Assembly (NCBI GenBank): GCA_036345935.2
Contig: JADWOT020000002.1
Location: forward strand, 3,353,034 to 3,417,033
DNA length: 64,000 nucleotides
Source of the DNA: Taenia hydatigena
Lineage: Eukaryota > Platyhelminthes > Cestoda > Cyclophyllidea > Taeniidae
Reading direction: 5' to 3'
Shown piece after piece: positions 35,096-48,420 of the stretch. The notes under the pieces were generated by a model. That model was not told the DNA's origin. It was given only the letters and a program-made list of their open reading frames with translations, and did no database searches. The translations under genes were made by a program, and so were the position numbers. Every line of letters begins with the position of its first letter. Positions within the stretch are counted from its first letter, which is position 1.

Positions 35096-37950
35096 CCGCT
35101 TAATCTATTAACGAAAACACGGCATATTTGTACTTAACAATATGAAGATCATGATAACAAGAGGGAGAATGCTAAGACTTATGCTGGCCTGACGTAGCTA
35201 ATGTGTGCCACCTGGGGTTATGATTAGTGGCTGCTATTCTCGACACGCAACTGCGCATAGCAGCTGCATATTGGTAGACATGTTATTTTGGAGAAGTCAA
35301 TCCACTACGTGTGTCACGATCCTAAAAAGTAGTAAGCGCATGGGCATTGCATTAATTTGTATTCTTGCTTCAATAACAGGATTCGTGAGAGACGAAAGGA
35401 TCTGCGAATGCATGGGATGTCAAATTGTGAAATGCTTAACGGCAATGTGGAGAACATGTGGATAAGTAAGCATTGCAAAATAGTTGGCCACACCCTGCTG
35501 GCAAAGCAGAATAGCTAACAACTACTAATGAGAGCTGCATTAGAATTCCGCTATAATTACAACACGGATTTGGTTAAAGCAATACATTTTACTGTTGATA
35601 TTCACTTCTAGTGCTTGCATTTCTCATCACCATCCGAATGACAGCTTTGAATTCTTGTTGCAGTTTGTTCAGGTGCTCATAACTTAATCCAAAGGAAGTA
35701 AACTAGGTAGATGTGCTGCAATTTGAGAGATTATAGTTTGCTTAGTAAGCATAAGTTGCCTTTTCTGGCTGGATTTCTGCCCATTGGCTTGCTCATTTGG
35801 ATGTTTGTCCGGCATGGTGGCTATTCGACCGGCTGATTGGGTAACTGGCTCATCGCATGACTTCCTGCGTCGCCATCCAAGCTACCGCTGCATGGATGTT
35901 CAGCTCTCTGCAGGTTGACTAAAATAGTAAAAACAAACAGAAATTTGTGGAAAGCGGAAAGAGGTGCGGTTTTATGTAAATCGCAGCGATTCATTTCGTG
36001 TTTTTAAGTTTCTACTCGCCTAAGGATAACAGTAGGACGTACGAACCGACCACGGATGTAACACTGAATTAGGTAGTGCGATGCAAGAATTGCAAGCGCG
36101 TTAAAGATTTGTTTTGTCTTTAATAGCTGGAGCAGAATACATAGAATAATTCTAGCCTAAAGGCGTTTCACTTAGAATTATTCAGAACTAGTGAAGGGTT
36201 TGCGCGAAATCGAAAACACGTGTTATAATCAGACATAAAGAAACGACATAAGCAAACGTGCGCAGTTATCGTATTCGTAATCCACCACGTAAGCAGTCCG
36301 CAAATGCAACCCTCCGACCGCAGCAACTATTTATTTCATCAGGCGTAGTGAGGTTCCACACAGGTCTGTGTGTTGCTATGAGCCGAATTGGGGCAAAGCT
36401 TAGTTTAATGGGCAAATCAAACAAAATGACCTGTAATTACTTATTTGACTTACTGGATGGCACTCTTGCTAACTGAGAGACATTATTTTGTAAAAGTCAC
36501 GGACACTTAAGACGAGGCTAGGTCTGACACGGCAATGCTTGCATCTTCCTATCTAATTCGAGCACATTTTGGGATAGTGCTGATGAATCCAGAAATGTAC
36601 ATCTGCCCCAAGATGTCGCGGCTACTAATGCAAGACAAAACTGGCGTTGCTTTCCGTCGCCTTCTATGTTGTTCTCAACTACAGACTTGCGGTTTTCATT
36701 AGGCGGCTTTATAGGTTGTCACCCGCACCAGCCGACTTTTGCGCATGCAATTCGGCCAGGCATTTGTGTCACTAACAGTGGTGCTTCGATTAAAAGTGGA
36801 GGACAAGCTAGCATGCATGATCACAATTGTCGCGACCACTAACGCTAATCATTCTGCGCGCCTTTGCACATAGAATCCATGGACATAGCCGGAATTGGGT
36901 CTTCATGAATCAAACAGAATTGTCATAGTTCGTAAGAAACTGGCGGGAAATGATTAGTAGAAACTTCATGCATCTGAAATTGTATTTTTAATATAGAAGC
37001 TGCAAAATTGAAAAGTGCTGCTGGCTAAGTAACCGTGCATCAACAACAATATGTAAGAACGTGGTCTTAAAGGGCGCAAAGCTCGCTGCAGACATGGTTT
37101 GAACTGGCTTTTAACTTTGTTAAGATAAACACACAATGGCCACATTCAACGCAGTTTAATTACGCGAGAAACGTAATTATGAAAATTTGCATTGCAGTAA
37201 ATTATTTATATCGCATATATCTTGGTTAATTTGGAAGCCAAAGAGACGAATCCCATTTCCCTCTGCGGAATAATTCGTTGATTATGCATTTTGAATAACT
37301 CAGATAATGGTCAAAATGCGTGCAAATGAGCAAAACCAGACATACCTGTTTTAGTGATATGGGCTGTCATAAAATTTTCCATTGACTAAACACTTGCCAT
37401 CTTCAATCGGCAATGCGCCATATGGTTGTGCTGAACAGACACCGCCTGAATAAAACAAGTTTGGCTAAATATTTGTTGGTAACCTTTTCGAAAATATCAT
37501 ACAACATTCCTTACACAATGCACTTACCGATTCTTCACCGCTTTCGTTGATCCGCCCGAAAACTCAACAGCTCATGTCTCCCACAAATGTGAACTTTGTC
37601 TGTCTTTAATGAAAAGTGTATTTTGGCATTGCCATCGTGTCAATCGTGTACTAGCAGGAATGTAGCCAATGATCAAAGCACATTTGGAAACAAAAGAGCT
37701 ATTGAAAGTAGTAATGAAGTAAGCGCATGCGCGTGCGGTGTGGCGCACAGGGAGGACTGTGATAATCCCCAACAGGATTTGTCTCTGCCTTTTAAGGGTT
37801 GCACACTACGCATTTATATAGGAGCCGAGCATTGACTCACTAACTTTGATTGGAGCTTTTTTATGCCTCACTTGCCACAAATGTGATGTTAGCTCCTTTT
37901 GAGTTGAGACCTGAGCTAAAAGACGGAAAATTATAAATTGTGCACGGTCG
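35096..37950. other. no gene recognised
   Basis: AT-rich sequence with short frames only (for example 35205-35465 and 36258-36476, plus). No splice-bounded exon, repeat array or RNA gene was seen. Confidence 0.4.
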
Positions 37951-38459
37951 TCACTACAAGGTAAATATAACTTAGTATTTCACCCAGAAGACTTTGAATA
38001 TTGAAATGACGAAGGCAAAGGAGTTGACAAGACAGATTGGCACTTGGGTCAAGTTTCCTCAAATCAGATGTTTTTCGGTGTGCTTAGGCAAATCTTAACG
38101 AAGCCTGGTGATCAATTGCGCAATACTGTGCCAAACCTATATATTATTCTTAGCTAGAAGCATTTGTCTTAAAATACTTGCGGTGCGAGTTGACAGCCTG
38201 ATCAAAATTTGCAGTGCAAGATGGGTGGAGTGATAAAGTCATGCAGTGCACTCGAATAAGAGGCAACTTGGCTCCTCTGAGCTTTGTCCACACCCACATG
38301 ACCTGATTTGCTGGAAGGGAGATCGAGTTGTGCATTCTGCACTGCATGTGTCGTAGAAGGCAATTTATGGAAGAGATCTTGCTGCAAATGCGGCTATTGT
38401 GTGATGTCGGCTCCTATGGAAGCTTAAGACTCTCCTGTGACACTCACCTATTCCATTCC
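37951..38459. repeat. tandem duplication, first copy
   Basis: The segment from TCACTACAAGGTAAATATAA to ATTCCATTCC recurs directly after it, with a constant offset of about 510 bases and scattered substitutions (roughly one in ten by eye). The minus strand keeps a similar open frame in both copies (QQDLFHKLPSTTH, then GHVGVDKAQR), so it may derive from coding sequence. The conserved frame may simply reflect recent duplication. Confidence 0.9.
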
Positions 38460-38460
38460 N
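38460..38460. other. single undetermined base (N)
   Basis: This is the only non-ACGT base in the window. It lies exactly at the junction of the two tandem copies, which suggests a contig join or a collapsed or expanded repeat in the assembly. Confidence 0.95.
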
Positions 38461-38971
38461 CTATTACAAGGTAAATATAACCTAGTGTTTCATATCGAAG
38501 AATTTGAATGTTGAAATGACGAGGTCAGAGCAGTTAACAAAACAGGTTGGTATTTGGGTCAGGTTTCCTCAAATTAGATGTTTTTTCGGTGTGCTTAGGC
38601 AACTTTTAGCAAAGCCTGGTGATTAATTGCGCAATACTGTGCCAAACCTATATATGTTTCTTAGCTAGAAGCATTTGTCTTGAAATACTTGCAGCGCGAG
38701 ATGACGGCCTGATCAAAATTTGCAGTACAAGAGGGGTGGGGTGACAAAGTCATGCAGTGCACCCGAATAAGAGGCAACTTGGGTCCTCTGAGCTTTGTCT
38801 ACACCCACATGACCTAATTTGCTGGAGGGGAGATCGAGTTGCGCATTCCGCACTGGATGTGTCGTGGAAGGCAATTTATGGAAGAGATCCTGCTGCAAAA
38901 GCGACCATTGTGAGAGGTCGACTCCTATGGAAACCTGAAACTCCCCTGTGACACCCACCCATTCCATCCCT
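38461..38971. repeat. tandem duplication, second copy
   Basis: Second copy of the unit at 37951-38459. Its minus-strand frame is longer here (38713-38967, 84 codons, starting MEWVGVTGEFQVSIGVDLSQ). No known family is recognised. Confidence 0.9.
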
Positions 38972-40814
38972 ACCCAGATGCAAGTTTGTGATCATTAGCA
39001 TGCCCTATGCTTGTTTCATTTAAAAGACGCTTCCTTATTTTAGGTTTCGCAGTTAAACATTCTGCGAATAGAATGCATTCCGACTACCAATCAGAATCTT
39101 AATAATAAGCCTTCTCGCTGAAGTGGGTAACAATAAATAATGCGGAAAATTTCGACTCCATCTTTTCTAAGGCATGTGATGTCAGTATTCTCCTACTCCA
39201 GATCGTTCAAGCATAACAGCACGCTTGCTGGCAATGCAGCTCATCACATGCCTGTGCCCCTCACCGCGAGATTATCTCACCAATTCTTCTCTCCATCAAT
39301 CTTCATTTGAGGCTTAGCCTTTAATAAACACCCCACAGCTTACACGCTATCCTGTGAAGCAGGCAATGCACCAACTCACCTAAGTGAAATATCTGCATTC
39401 AGGCGATCTAATTCCATTGGTTAGCTCTTCCAAACAAGTGGATATGCTATCATATTGCTTACTCCCACCAGCCGGGTCGGGATCTCGCGCAAAGCTCAAT
39501 TTGCATTTTGTTTTTTAAAAAATCCAAGCATGCTATTCGAGAATCTATGGCAAACTACTAGCCGAACAAATATAAAATCAGATTTTAGTTGCTGTTTAAG
39601 CATCTTTGTCCAAAATATCTCTCAGAGCATTTTGTTGATAAATGTTAAGAGATGTCCGGGCGAGATTAGTGGTGCTACCTACCTCAAATTTAAAGGAGAG
39701 TAAGCCTTATTACGCACTTTACAGTCTACAATGTCCACAATGAGACATCTTGCCACACTGTGGTATGACCTAAAATTGTGCAGAATTGAGGTAATCGTAG
39801 GAATTTGTTTTAACGAGAATCGCAAGCCTTGGTAATAGTGTCTCCTGCAAGTCATGAAGATCAAGACAAGTTAAGGCAGGCTTTCAAAGCCGGCTTAAAT
39901 CACTACTTGTTCACTGCGATGAGGTGAGTTTGAGTGTTAAGCACCGCTTCAAAACCTTACAGGTTAAGCCACACATTACTTGGAATTTAAAAGGGGGCTA
40001 TTCTTAGACTGTCAACTTAATGAAGAGTTATAAGTACAAATTTTGAGACGCGTGGATTGAAAGATATATAAGGCAAAAAATTGTAATGAAAAGGCAATCT
40101 TTAAATGTCGGTGACTAGTTTAGAAACCTGTAGCAAAGATGCAGATTCTATGGAACTTCGAAGGCAAGGAAATTGAGAGTAATTCGTCACTACACGATGC
40201 TCGGGGCTAAACCGTTGTGGCACTAGGACTTTCATCCAAACTTTTACAATAATATGTGCGACAAAGCGTGCTGTTTTTGCCTTGTGCCACCTGGTTAAAT
40301 TCTTAGCCACTCCACTGTAACACGCACTTGAAATTGCGTGCCTTCTACAAAGAATAAAATCGACTGCCTCCTCTTCTCTTTCCTAATTTCAGAGCCTTAC
40401 ACAAACTGTTCTTAATTTTATCCTTTTGTATCACTCTGCAATACAATGAAATGTTCTCAGAGATATTAATTTGCTGTATAGAATGCCGTGCAGAATATTT
40501 GTCGCAGGAGGTGCTGATTGAGCACATCCATTTATAACATTCTTGTTGGTATTCCCTTCGGGTTAACGCCTATATTGCATCAGCGACTCATTGCGCCTCC
40601 TTGGGTATTTATGTTTTGTTGATATATGGCACTAATTGTTTGAAGAGCCTGGATTAAAGTGCAATTACCTCAACGAAATTTATAGGTTCAAAGCAAAGTC
40701 TTGCAGACTCGGTTTTTATGGACGGCCACAGATAAATTAGATAAACAACACCACAAACAGTGTTTAGTCTAGAGTTGTACTGTAGGCCAAACACCATGAG
40801 CTCCCCGTTGACTG
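38972..40814. other. no gene recognised
   Basis: Only short frames are present, with no convincing splice-bounded exon. The satellite block begins just after. Confidence 0.4.
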
Positions 40815-41645
40815 TACAAAATTAATTTGCTGTCAGCAATGCCATTCACTGTGTGCCGACAGTCAGTATAGAAGTATAATCTAAACTCTAGATAGCATTT
40901 GAGACACCTGCAGAATTGATCCATATGCAATCGAAATCAATCTTACACCGGCCCGTCGGTGGTGGGTGTAGGGGTCAGAAATGCCACACCTTGTTTTCCA
41001 GTAATATGTGGGGATAATTTGGACCCGATTATTGGAATGCTAGATAAGTGCAGAATTCTCCCACTCACTCTCGACGTTAACTTCACATCAGCATGTGGGT
41101 GGTGGATGTAAGTGTTAGCAATGCCACATCTTGTGTGCCACCAATCCGTGTGGAGGATAACTTAGAACGCAATGTAGTCATGTGGCAGAACTGCAGTATT
41201 TGCCCACATTTTTGCAACTTGAAAAAAGGACAATGTTGTGTCAGAGGTGTGCGTAGGTGTCAGCAATGCCATAACTTGTGTGCCGAAAGTCAGTGTGGAG
41301 GGATAATCTAGACCCATCTATAGTATTCGATACACCTGCAGAATTGTCTTGCATAGAATTGATATCAATCTCACACCGGCCCGTCAGTGGTGGGTGTAGG
41401 TGTCATAAATGCCACACCTTATTTTCCAATAGTATGTAGGGATAACATAGACCCAATTATTGGAATGCTAGATAAGTGCGAAATTCTCCCACTCACCCTT
41501 GACGTTGAATTCACATCTGTATGTGGGTAGTGGGTGTAAGTGTCTGCAATGCAACAACTTGTGTGCCACCAATCGTTAACGACGGCTAATCTAGACGCCA
41601 CGGATATCATTTGGGACATCTGCAGAACTTACCTATGTACTTCCG
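40815..41645 (+). repeat. ~142-bp satellite array, plus orientation (about 6 monomers)
   Basis: Monomers share landmarks in fixed order: CACACCGGCCCGTC, GGTGGGTGTAAGTGT, CAATGCCAC, CTTGTGTGCCACCAATC, GTGTGGAGG, ATAATCTAGAC, then CTGCAGAATT. Monomers differ from each other at many sites. One subtype carries CAATTATTGGAATGCTAGATA. The block faces a minus-oriented block to its right. Confidence 0.9.
40903..41215 (+). repeat. left arm of a 313-base near-perfect inverted repeat
   Basis: Base-by-base comparison with the reverse complement of 41770-42082 shows the same length and only two differences that I can find. Arms this similar contrast with the much greater divergence among monomers in the array. 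The loop is 554 bases. Confidence 0.9.
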
Positions 41646-41719
41646 ACACCAATCTTATGTCGAGAGTGTGTGGATCAATTCCGTAGGTCCTTCATATTCT
41701 CTCTATGAGTTCTTGATCA

Positions 41720-42165
41720 GTCCCCCACACCTACTCACACCCCCGACACAACAGTGTGCTTTTTAAGTGGCAAAAATGTGGGCAAATACTGCAGTTCTGC
41801 CACATGACTACATTGCGTTCTAAGTTATCCTCCACACGGATTGGTGGCACACAAGATGTGGCATTGCTAACACTTACATCCACCACCCACATGCTGATGT
41901 GAAGTTAACGTCGAGAGTGAGTGGGAGAATTTTGCACTTATCTAGCATTCCAATAATCGGGTCCAAATTATCCCCACATATTACTGAAAAACAAGGTGTG
42001 GCATTTCTGACCCCTACACCCACCACCGACGGGCCGGTGTAAGATTGATTTCGATTGCATATGGATCAATTCTGCAGGTGTCTTTAATGTCACCTTTGGG
42101 GTCTAGATTTGCCTTTTAAACTGGTAGTTGGCACACAAGTTGTGGCTTTTCTCTAGCTTACTTTT
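41720..42165 (-). repeat. ~142-bp satellite array, minus orientation (about 3 monomers)
   Basis: The same landmarks appear as reverse complement (GGTGGCACACAAG, ATTGCTAACACTTACA, CCACCACCCACAT, GACGGGCCGGTG). It faces the plus block at 40815-41645. Confidence 0.9.
41770..42082 (-). repeat. right arm of the 313-base inverted repeat
   Basis: Reverse complement of 40903-41215 with two differences. A transcript of either strand would fold into a long double-stranded stem. Confidence 0.9.
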
Positions 42166-43199
42166 TAGGCTCACCTTATTCTCTTGAGGTTAACATTTCC
42201 GCCAACTCGAAACTGTGTTCGCGCTGTACTGCGAATTAACCAAATATCTTATGCCTTCAATTCTTACATTTTTCATGATGTCCTGCATTCCACGCAAAAA
42301 AGACACAACATCAGGTCCCAAGTCCAGTTCCGCCAACAAATCGGTGTCAATGCATTTAAACCAAATACGTACTGAATGTCTACGATGAATTATGGTGGGA
42401 GTACGCCAATGCAGAAAAATTTGGACAGAGCTTTTTTTAACGCAATTGTCATGCATGACGTCCTACGCCTATCATGAGAGAGGAAACTCACCCACGCCAA
42501 TTTTGAGTCTCACAGCAGAATTGGCATCATTGCTTCCCACGTTAAATGAGAAAGGCTTTGCCCAGCATGCCTATTCAGCATGTTAGCATGCACTGTAAAC
42601 AACGGAACCCTTTTGTTCTTGGCTTTAGCATTATTGTTATACTCCGCTTACATTTTCCTCGATGTTTATTGTGCGTCAAATCTGCTGAAATGATGCTATC
42701 ATAAAATCAAGTGACCGTATTTGGAACACAATCATCATCTCTAGAGGGCAGGGTGAGAAGATCCATATTCCTATCACGTGGACTAAATTCATTTCGTATT
42801 AAGATCCTTGTTCTACTTTCTAAAATCTGCCCATCATTTGGTTTGAGAAGGATGTTACAATATAATTAAGGCGCCTTGCTGCTGTTGATGTGATGCGCCG
42901 TTGTGGTGCTACGTCCACACATCATGACACATGCATGGGACCACCTCGCGATTTGGGTCCGATAGTATGCGCAGTTCACTCCTTTTCATTTTCACCTATG
43001 CTGGACTCATCATAAACACAGTCCACTAACATGACATGGTCTTAAACACTGTTGTCACGGGTTCCCTGCACCGAGGTCCAATTTAAATGAACTGCAGTTT
43101 GTGAACTGTTGCTTTAATCAGTGCAGTTCTACCTGTCTTAGGCCTTCTCCATTGCATTCAAACAAAGCTTAAACATGGGAGGGGTTGCACACTTTGATG
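42166..43199. other. no gene recognised
   Basis: Short overlapping frames at 42.18-42.59 kb on both strands have no support. The older duplicated segment follows. Confidence 0.4.
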
Positions 43200-43900
43200 G
43201 GCGGCAAAACATCATGTTGACAAAATAACCACATAATTACGGGAAATAACAGATTTTGACATTGTCACTCCAGCATTTCGATTGGTGGTTTAAGTATGAC
43301 ATACCTCCACGTTGTTATATTGACCCTGTTACTCAAGATTGCCTAGTTAACTGCCATTCGCAAATGCACGCACATGCAGCTGTTTCGCATTGACTGTGTT
43401 TTGGCTTAAGATCGGTGCATAAATATAAAAATACTTAGCAAAACCAAAGATCATTTGGTGCTGGCGAGCAAGATAAAAAGGAAGGCGCAGATATCGGACT
43501 AAGATTTCTGAACTGCTTGTGGTAATTATGCTAGCTTACCAGCATTATCTGGAAAATTCATATTTAAGCAGACTCAAAGCAGACACAGCTTCGTCCTTCA
43601 TCCCCCTTCTCCATGATCACCACTTTTGATGGCAGAAGTTAATCGAGTTCATCTGAATATCAATAACCCAATCTAGTCTTGTGAACTGGCATGCAGACAT
43701 AACTGTCCATTTCCAATCTGGATGTGTCTAGTCTTGAGATGAGTCAGAAAGAGGTCAAGGAGTTAGGATATTTCGAGGCAGATGGCCGAATAACCTAGTT
43801 GAAACTGGAAGCCAAAGCGGTGGCTCATGTCTGCTACGGGTCTTCTAGGCTTGCATGGGCACGATTGCATCGCAGGCACCGATTCGTCACTATGATTTTC
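43200..43900. repeat. old direct duplication, copy A
   Basis: Aligns with about 47040-47805 in the same orientation. Shared blocks include AAAACATCATGTTGAC, TGCCTAGTT, CTTGTGAACTGGC and GCAGGCACCG in the same order, with many substitutions and indels between. Minus-strand translations of the middle part also match in places (HNYHKQ against RNYHEQ), hinting at a coding origin. Confidence 0.7.
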
Positions 43901-44517
43901 CTATAAATGTTGGGTCCACTACGATGCCGAGAGATATCACCTAACATACCTTAACTGCATCTCCATGTTCAAAATCCGTGATTGAGGCAAAAATAAATTT
44001 TGACTGATACAGTTCTGCTAAAAAATAGTTCGTTTACGAATTAAGCTGTGATACAAATAAAATTCGTGATGTGCGCTCCAAGACTTCCAAAGCAGACGGT
44101 TCTGAAACCCCTCAAATCAGGCACTGAGCGAGAACATAATCCAAATTCACCGAACTCTTGACTAATTGCAATCAAACAAATGCTTGTGATCATCAGGTTT
44201 ACATCACAGTGCACAGAGTAGGGAGGCATCGCTTCACCCTGTCATCTGCTCTATTTTAAAACTTGCTTTCGCAAATAAGTGTTTTAATCAGGCCTTTCGC
44301 AGAAATACCAGTAGACCCATTTTGCAATTGATCGTAAATTACAGACTACACTTCAAATCAGTTTGATCTCATAATTATTAAATCTTTATGTTTGAATAAT
44401 TATATGCTACCACATGCCAGTAAAAGGAGGTCAAACTGAGCCTCCTGCACTGTCTGCATCAGATGTGCTTAGTTTAAGGTAACATTTTGACCATCACTTT
44501 GTTTTTTTTCTCTCTAG

Positions 44518-44633
44518 TCTAGAATCGTGACAGAATGGTCGGCACGTCGACGAAACTGCGAAGCTTGAGATATGTGACGATTGCAGAGGAGATGAGCACA
44601 GCTCTTCGGTGGAAGAGAAAGACTGGAGAAATG
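44518..44633 (+). CDS. candidate short coding exon with strong splice signals
   Basis: A very strong pyrimidine-rich acceptor (GTTTTTTTTCTCTCTAG) precedes 44518 and a donor ATG|GTATGTG follows 44633. An ATG at 44535 gives 33 codons that leave in phase 0 (MVGTSTKLRSLRYVTIAEEM, STALRWKRKTGEM). Reading frames before that ATG contain stops, so this would be the first coding exon with a short 5' untranslated part. No partner exon or protein family was recognised. Confidence 0.4.
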
Positions 44634-47039
44634 GTATGTGAATTAGCCTCACCTCTTACACGACAACGATAGCAGTCATTTATTTAGATCGCACTTTATC
44701 TCTGGCTGGTGGGGCCAAAATTGGAAAATCAGAATGAGTGGCCTACGCCTAAGTACACGTTATTCCAATGTGCATAAATCCTGCACGCATGTCGCCTCAA
44801 CATCCTTAGTGTTGCTTCTTTTTATCAGTCACTGCTTCCCCTGTTTGCCGATCAGAAATGGCGCGCAGTTAGAGCTCACGAAGTAGATGTTGGGGTAAAT
44901 TACGAAATCTACTCCACCTCTACTGTGGTGGATAAAGCGCCGTCCTTACATGCCACATTATACGTTGTTTAAATGCCACGAAGACTGGCAAACACCGAAT
45001 AAGATTACTAGAAATAAGGCAGTGGCCCGCGATGCATGACACGCGCATAGTATGGTGGTGGGCTGCAGATATGTCAAGGTATGCGAAGGCAAAATCTGCA
45101 ACCTGTAAGCAATAAACACTATTGGGTACACATCGTGCGGTGATGTCATGCATGTGTCATGATGTGTGGATGTGAGCCTATAATGCTTTCAGGATAAACA
45201 AAGTTTAAAGCGAGCCATTTTATAAGACGCACACTGCCTCATCCAGATCGAAAAGCGATTGTGTAGGACTGCGCTAGTAGCAAGTTCGCGCTTGACTAAG
45301 TCAACTTACACCCACACACCATCCTGTAGTCCTGAGTCGTGGATGCCACGCGGCATAATACCTCATTTTCCGAGCACGCTTGATGGCCTAGAATAAGTGC
45401 AGAATGCCTGTTACTCTAGAACGAAACTGCTTCAAAATTTTTGTGAAAATTGTTTACCTATATTGAAATTCCACTCCAATTTAACAAGAAACAAGATGCT
45501 TGAATAACTGGTTGAAATTTGCCTCCCATCTAAAGGCGTATAGTAGATGTGGATTGAGTTTCAGCTAATTTATTGTGAAGCTCGTTATGTGCCAGTCATT
45601 TTCGCCTAACTCTTTTAAGAAAAAGTGTGTGCTCAACAGATAATATTTTCAAATCCACTTTACAACTTTGAAGAAGGTTAACCTTGGCTAGCTTCTTGGT
45701 GCATTCGACTCAAAAATTGTTTACTTGAATGCTTATATACCGTAATCAGGCAGGCTATACTACGTAGATAAACGGACTGCAGGGGCATTGGAAGCGCATA
45801 ACTTAATTTTGTAAATCAGTTTGACGATACTGCAATTCGTTTAGGAAAAAGGGATGGATTCGATCGCAAATACAGGCTCTGCTACGCATTTGAACAATAT
45901 TTGCTGAAGCGTCGTTGAGGCTTAAACCCGTCGCACCTAATTTTCGGCGAATAGATCCATGCACGAATCTCGCCTGCTGTACGGGGTGCTTACATTTTTC
46001 GCAGATCGTGAGTAGAATTAAATACAGCTTTACCTGATATTAATAATATTGCCACCAACATCGATTAGAAATCTAATTGTTTCTTCTTTTGCCAACAGCG
46101 CATCATTGCACACCTTTGAGTGCACGATCCACGCCTCGCTTCAACTATCGTAGTAAGTTTGATGCTACACCGCTATTCAGCTAATCAATGAATGAAACAT
46201 GTGCGGCGAACTTCATCATCTAAAAGCCATGTTATACCTTCCACGATAGTCACGTATCTCAACATTTTTAACTGTGTTTAAGCATTCATAACTCAGAAGT
46301 GCACTCCTGTCTGCGTGTCAGTAGGCCTGTCACGAGTCCTAGCATAGATATCGGAAAGCGTAGATGCTGGTAAAAGGCTCACAACTTGTGAGGGGCTCAG
46401 CTTGACCTCTTTTCCAGCATGTGACAGCGAACAAGCATTAATATTGCTAGCCGAAGATCTCATGCATTCAGCATTGATCGGAAAATCACACTGTTATTTA
46501 CCATAGATTGCGGTCTGCATTGCCTCGCATAATGGGGCTATTTTTTCATGTGAAAAGATAAACATGCCCCCCTGTCATATCGGATGCTGAAATTTGCACA
46601 GCCCGTCCACCCAACCTAATAATAGCATGTCTCAGATTCAGCAAGTTATACAGCGGCTAAATCAATCCGTTAATTAGCAAAATTTGTTTATTCATCATCC
46701 AACTAGACGGGTGCACTCGACAAGCTCCCACGAACCTGACCAGTATTTCTGATGGGCCATCATGTTTAGATGTGCTTGGAAAGAATTGAAGTCTAGGTGT
46801 GCTTTAAAAAACGGAGTGCGAATCGACTGGTGACCCACAAGCACAGCCCGCTAGCATGCTGCATGCGGCGTGGTTCTCATTTCTCTATTCTTTGCAAATT
46901 TTTCGCAATGAGATCCAATTCAAAGTAAGTAAAGTTTATGAAATGTTTCTTCGACCAATGCGATCCTACCCATATTTGGCGTTGTCCTTGGTGTCTAATC
47001 GAGGTTTAGGCATGGACATAGTCGAATGCACTGGTAAGA
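44634..47039. other. no gene recognised
   Basis: AT-rich sequence with short frames. A weak satellite-like patch (ACTTACACCCACACACC, TAAGTGCAGAATGCC) sits near 45.30-45.41 kb. No later exon for the 44.5 kb candidate was found. Confidence 0.4.
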
Positions 47040-47805
47040 GCAGCAAAACATCATGTTGACGAAATAACCACGGAGGTTACGGAAAATGACGGATCTTGTC
47101 ACTGCCACCAAAGCATCCTAATTAGGTTCTGAGTTTGACACACCTCTGTATTACTTAACTGATGATGGTGCTCAAGAGTGCCTAGTTGACTGTGTCTCTC
47201 AGAAGCACGCATATGTGGTGGTCCCGTGTTGATGGTCTGAATGGCTGCAATCCTTCGAAGATTTGCATTTTACCATTTTACGACGTAGGTGCTCTCTTTC
47301 CATTCACGCTTGGTGTTTATAGTTAAAATATTTTGCGAAGTATATGTTGATGCAGAGCTAGCGGAAAAGGTTAGGAAGAACGTATGGATCACAGACTAAA
47401 ACTTTGCACTGCTCGTGGTAATTCCGCTGGCCTATCAGCATCATCTGGACAATCCACACGTAAGTAGCAGCAAAGTTGATGCATTCGCGTCCGCTTTCTT
47501 CTTTCTTCACGACTCCCACTTCTGTTAGCACAAGTTGATCCGGTTCATCTGGCCAATCAGACCTCAAGCTAGCCTTGTGAACTGGCGTGCCCACACAACT
47601 GTCTGTTACCAGTCGGACTGTCTAGTTTTCCGCGGCCTTTGTTCTGGTCAAAAATGAGGCCGATGGATTCGAAAATGCTGATGTGAGTGCACAAAAACCG
47701 TTGGTGCAGCTAAAAGCTGAAACAGCAGCTCATGCCCACTGTGAGCCTTGTAGGATTGCATAGACAAGTTTGACTCGCAGGCACCGCTTTGTCACTGGGA
47801 TTGAC
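47040..47805. repeat. old direct duplication, copy B
   Basis: Partner of 43200-43900, about 3.84 kb downstream. A minus-strand frame is open for 78 codons here (47358-47594), while the corresponding frame in copy A has several stops. No family is recognised. Confidence 0.7.
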
Positions 47806-48420
47806 TACTGAAATGATGTGAGCTTTTTCGGTAATCAAAACTGCTTCTAAAAAAGATTGTCAATGAGGGCGAGTTAACATTGGGGACCCATTAATGGATA
47901 GAACTACTACCTTGTTGAATGAAATTTGTATGTCATGTTTGTCTACTCCCATTTCTGTGCATATCTCTACTTTAGCCACATTACAGTACTGACACCTAAT
48001 AGAGTTTCGCAAATGCAATTCCATGAGCGCAGTTTTTATTAGAACTCCTCTGTTATCAAACATTGTCTCTTCGCCTACTTTCCTCTACGCTTCATTTATT
48101 TCTCGTACTTCTACAGGATCTTGTTAGAGGTGGTAATGGGTCCAAGAAGGCAGTTACATTCCATCCTTAATCAGTACTGCAGGGAATTTCAACTGTAAAT
48201 TTTGTTCGTTAAATTGGGTTTATATCTCAAGGCTGCCTAATCACATCACCTCGCCAGCTATAGACATGAACGACAGCTTGAGATCCATGCTATGATCAGG
48301 CCTTGCACTTTATTTCAGCCTTTGCGTCTGCGCACCATTATGACAAGTCATGCGGCAGTAGGCCACTAATTCACAAGCACAAAGCAACACACCATTTCAC
48401 AACCAACTACTCTGCACATA

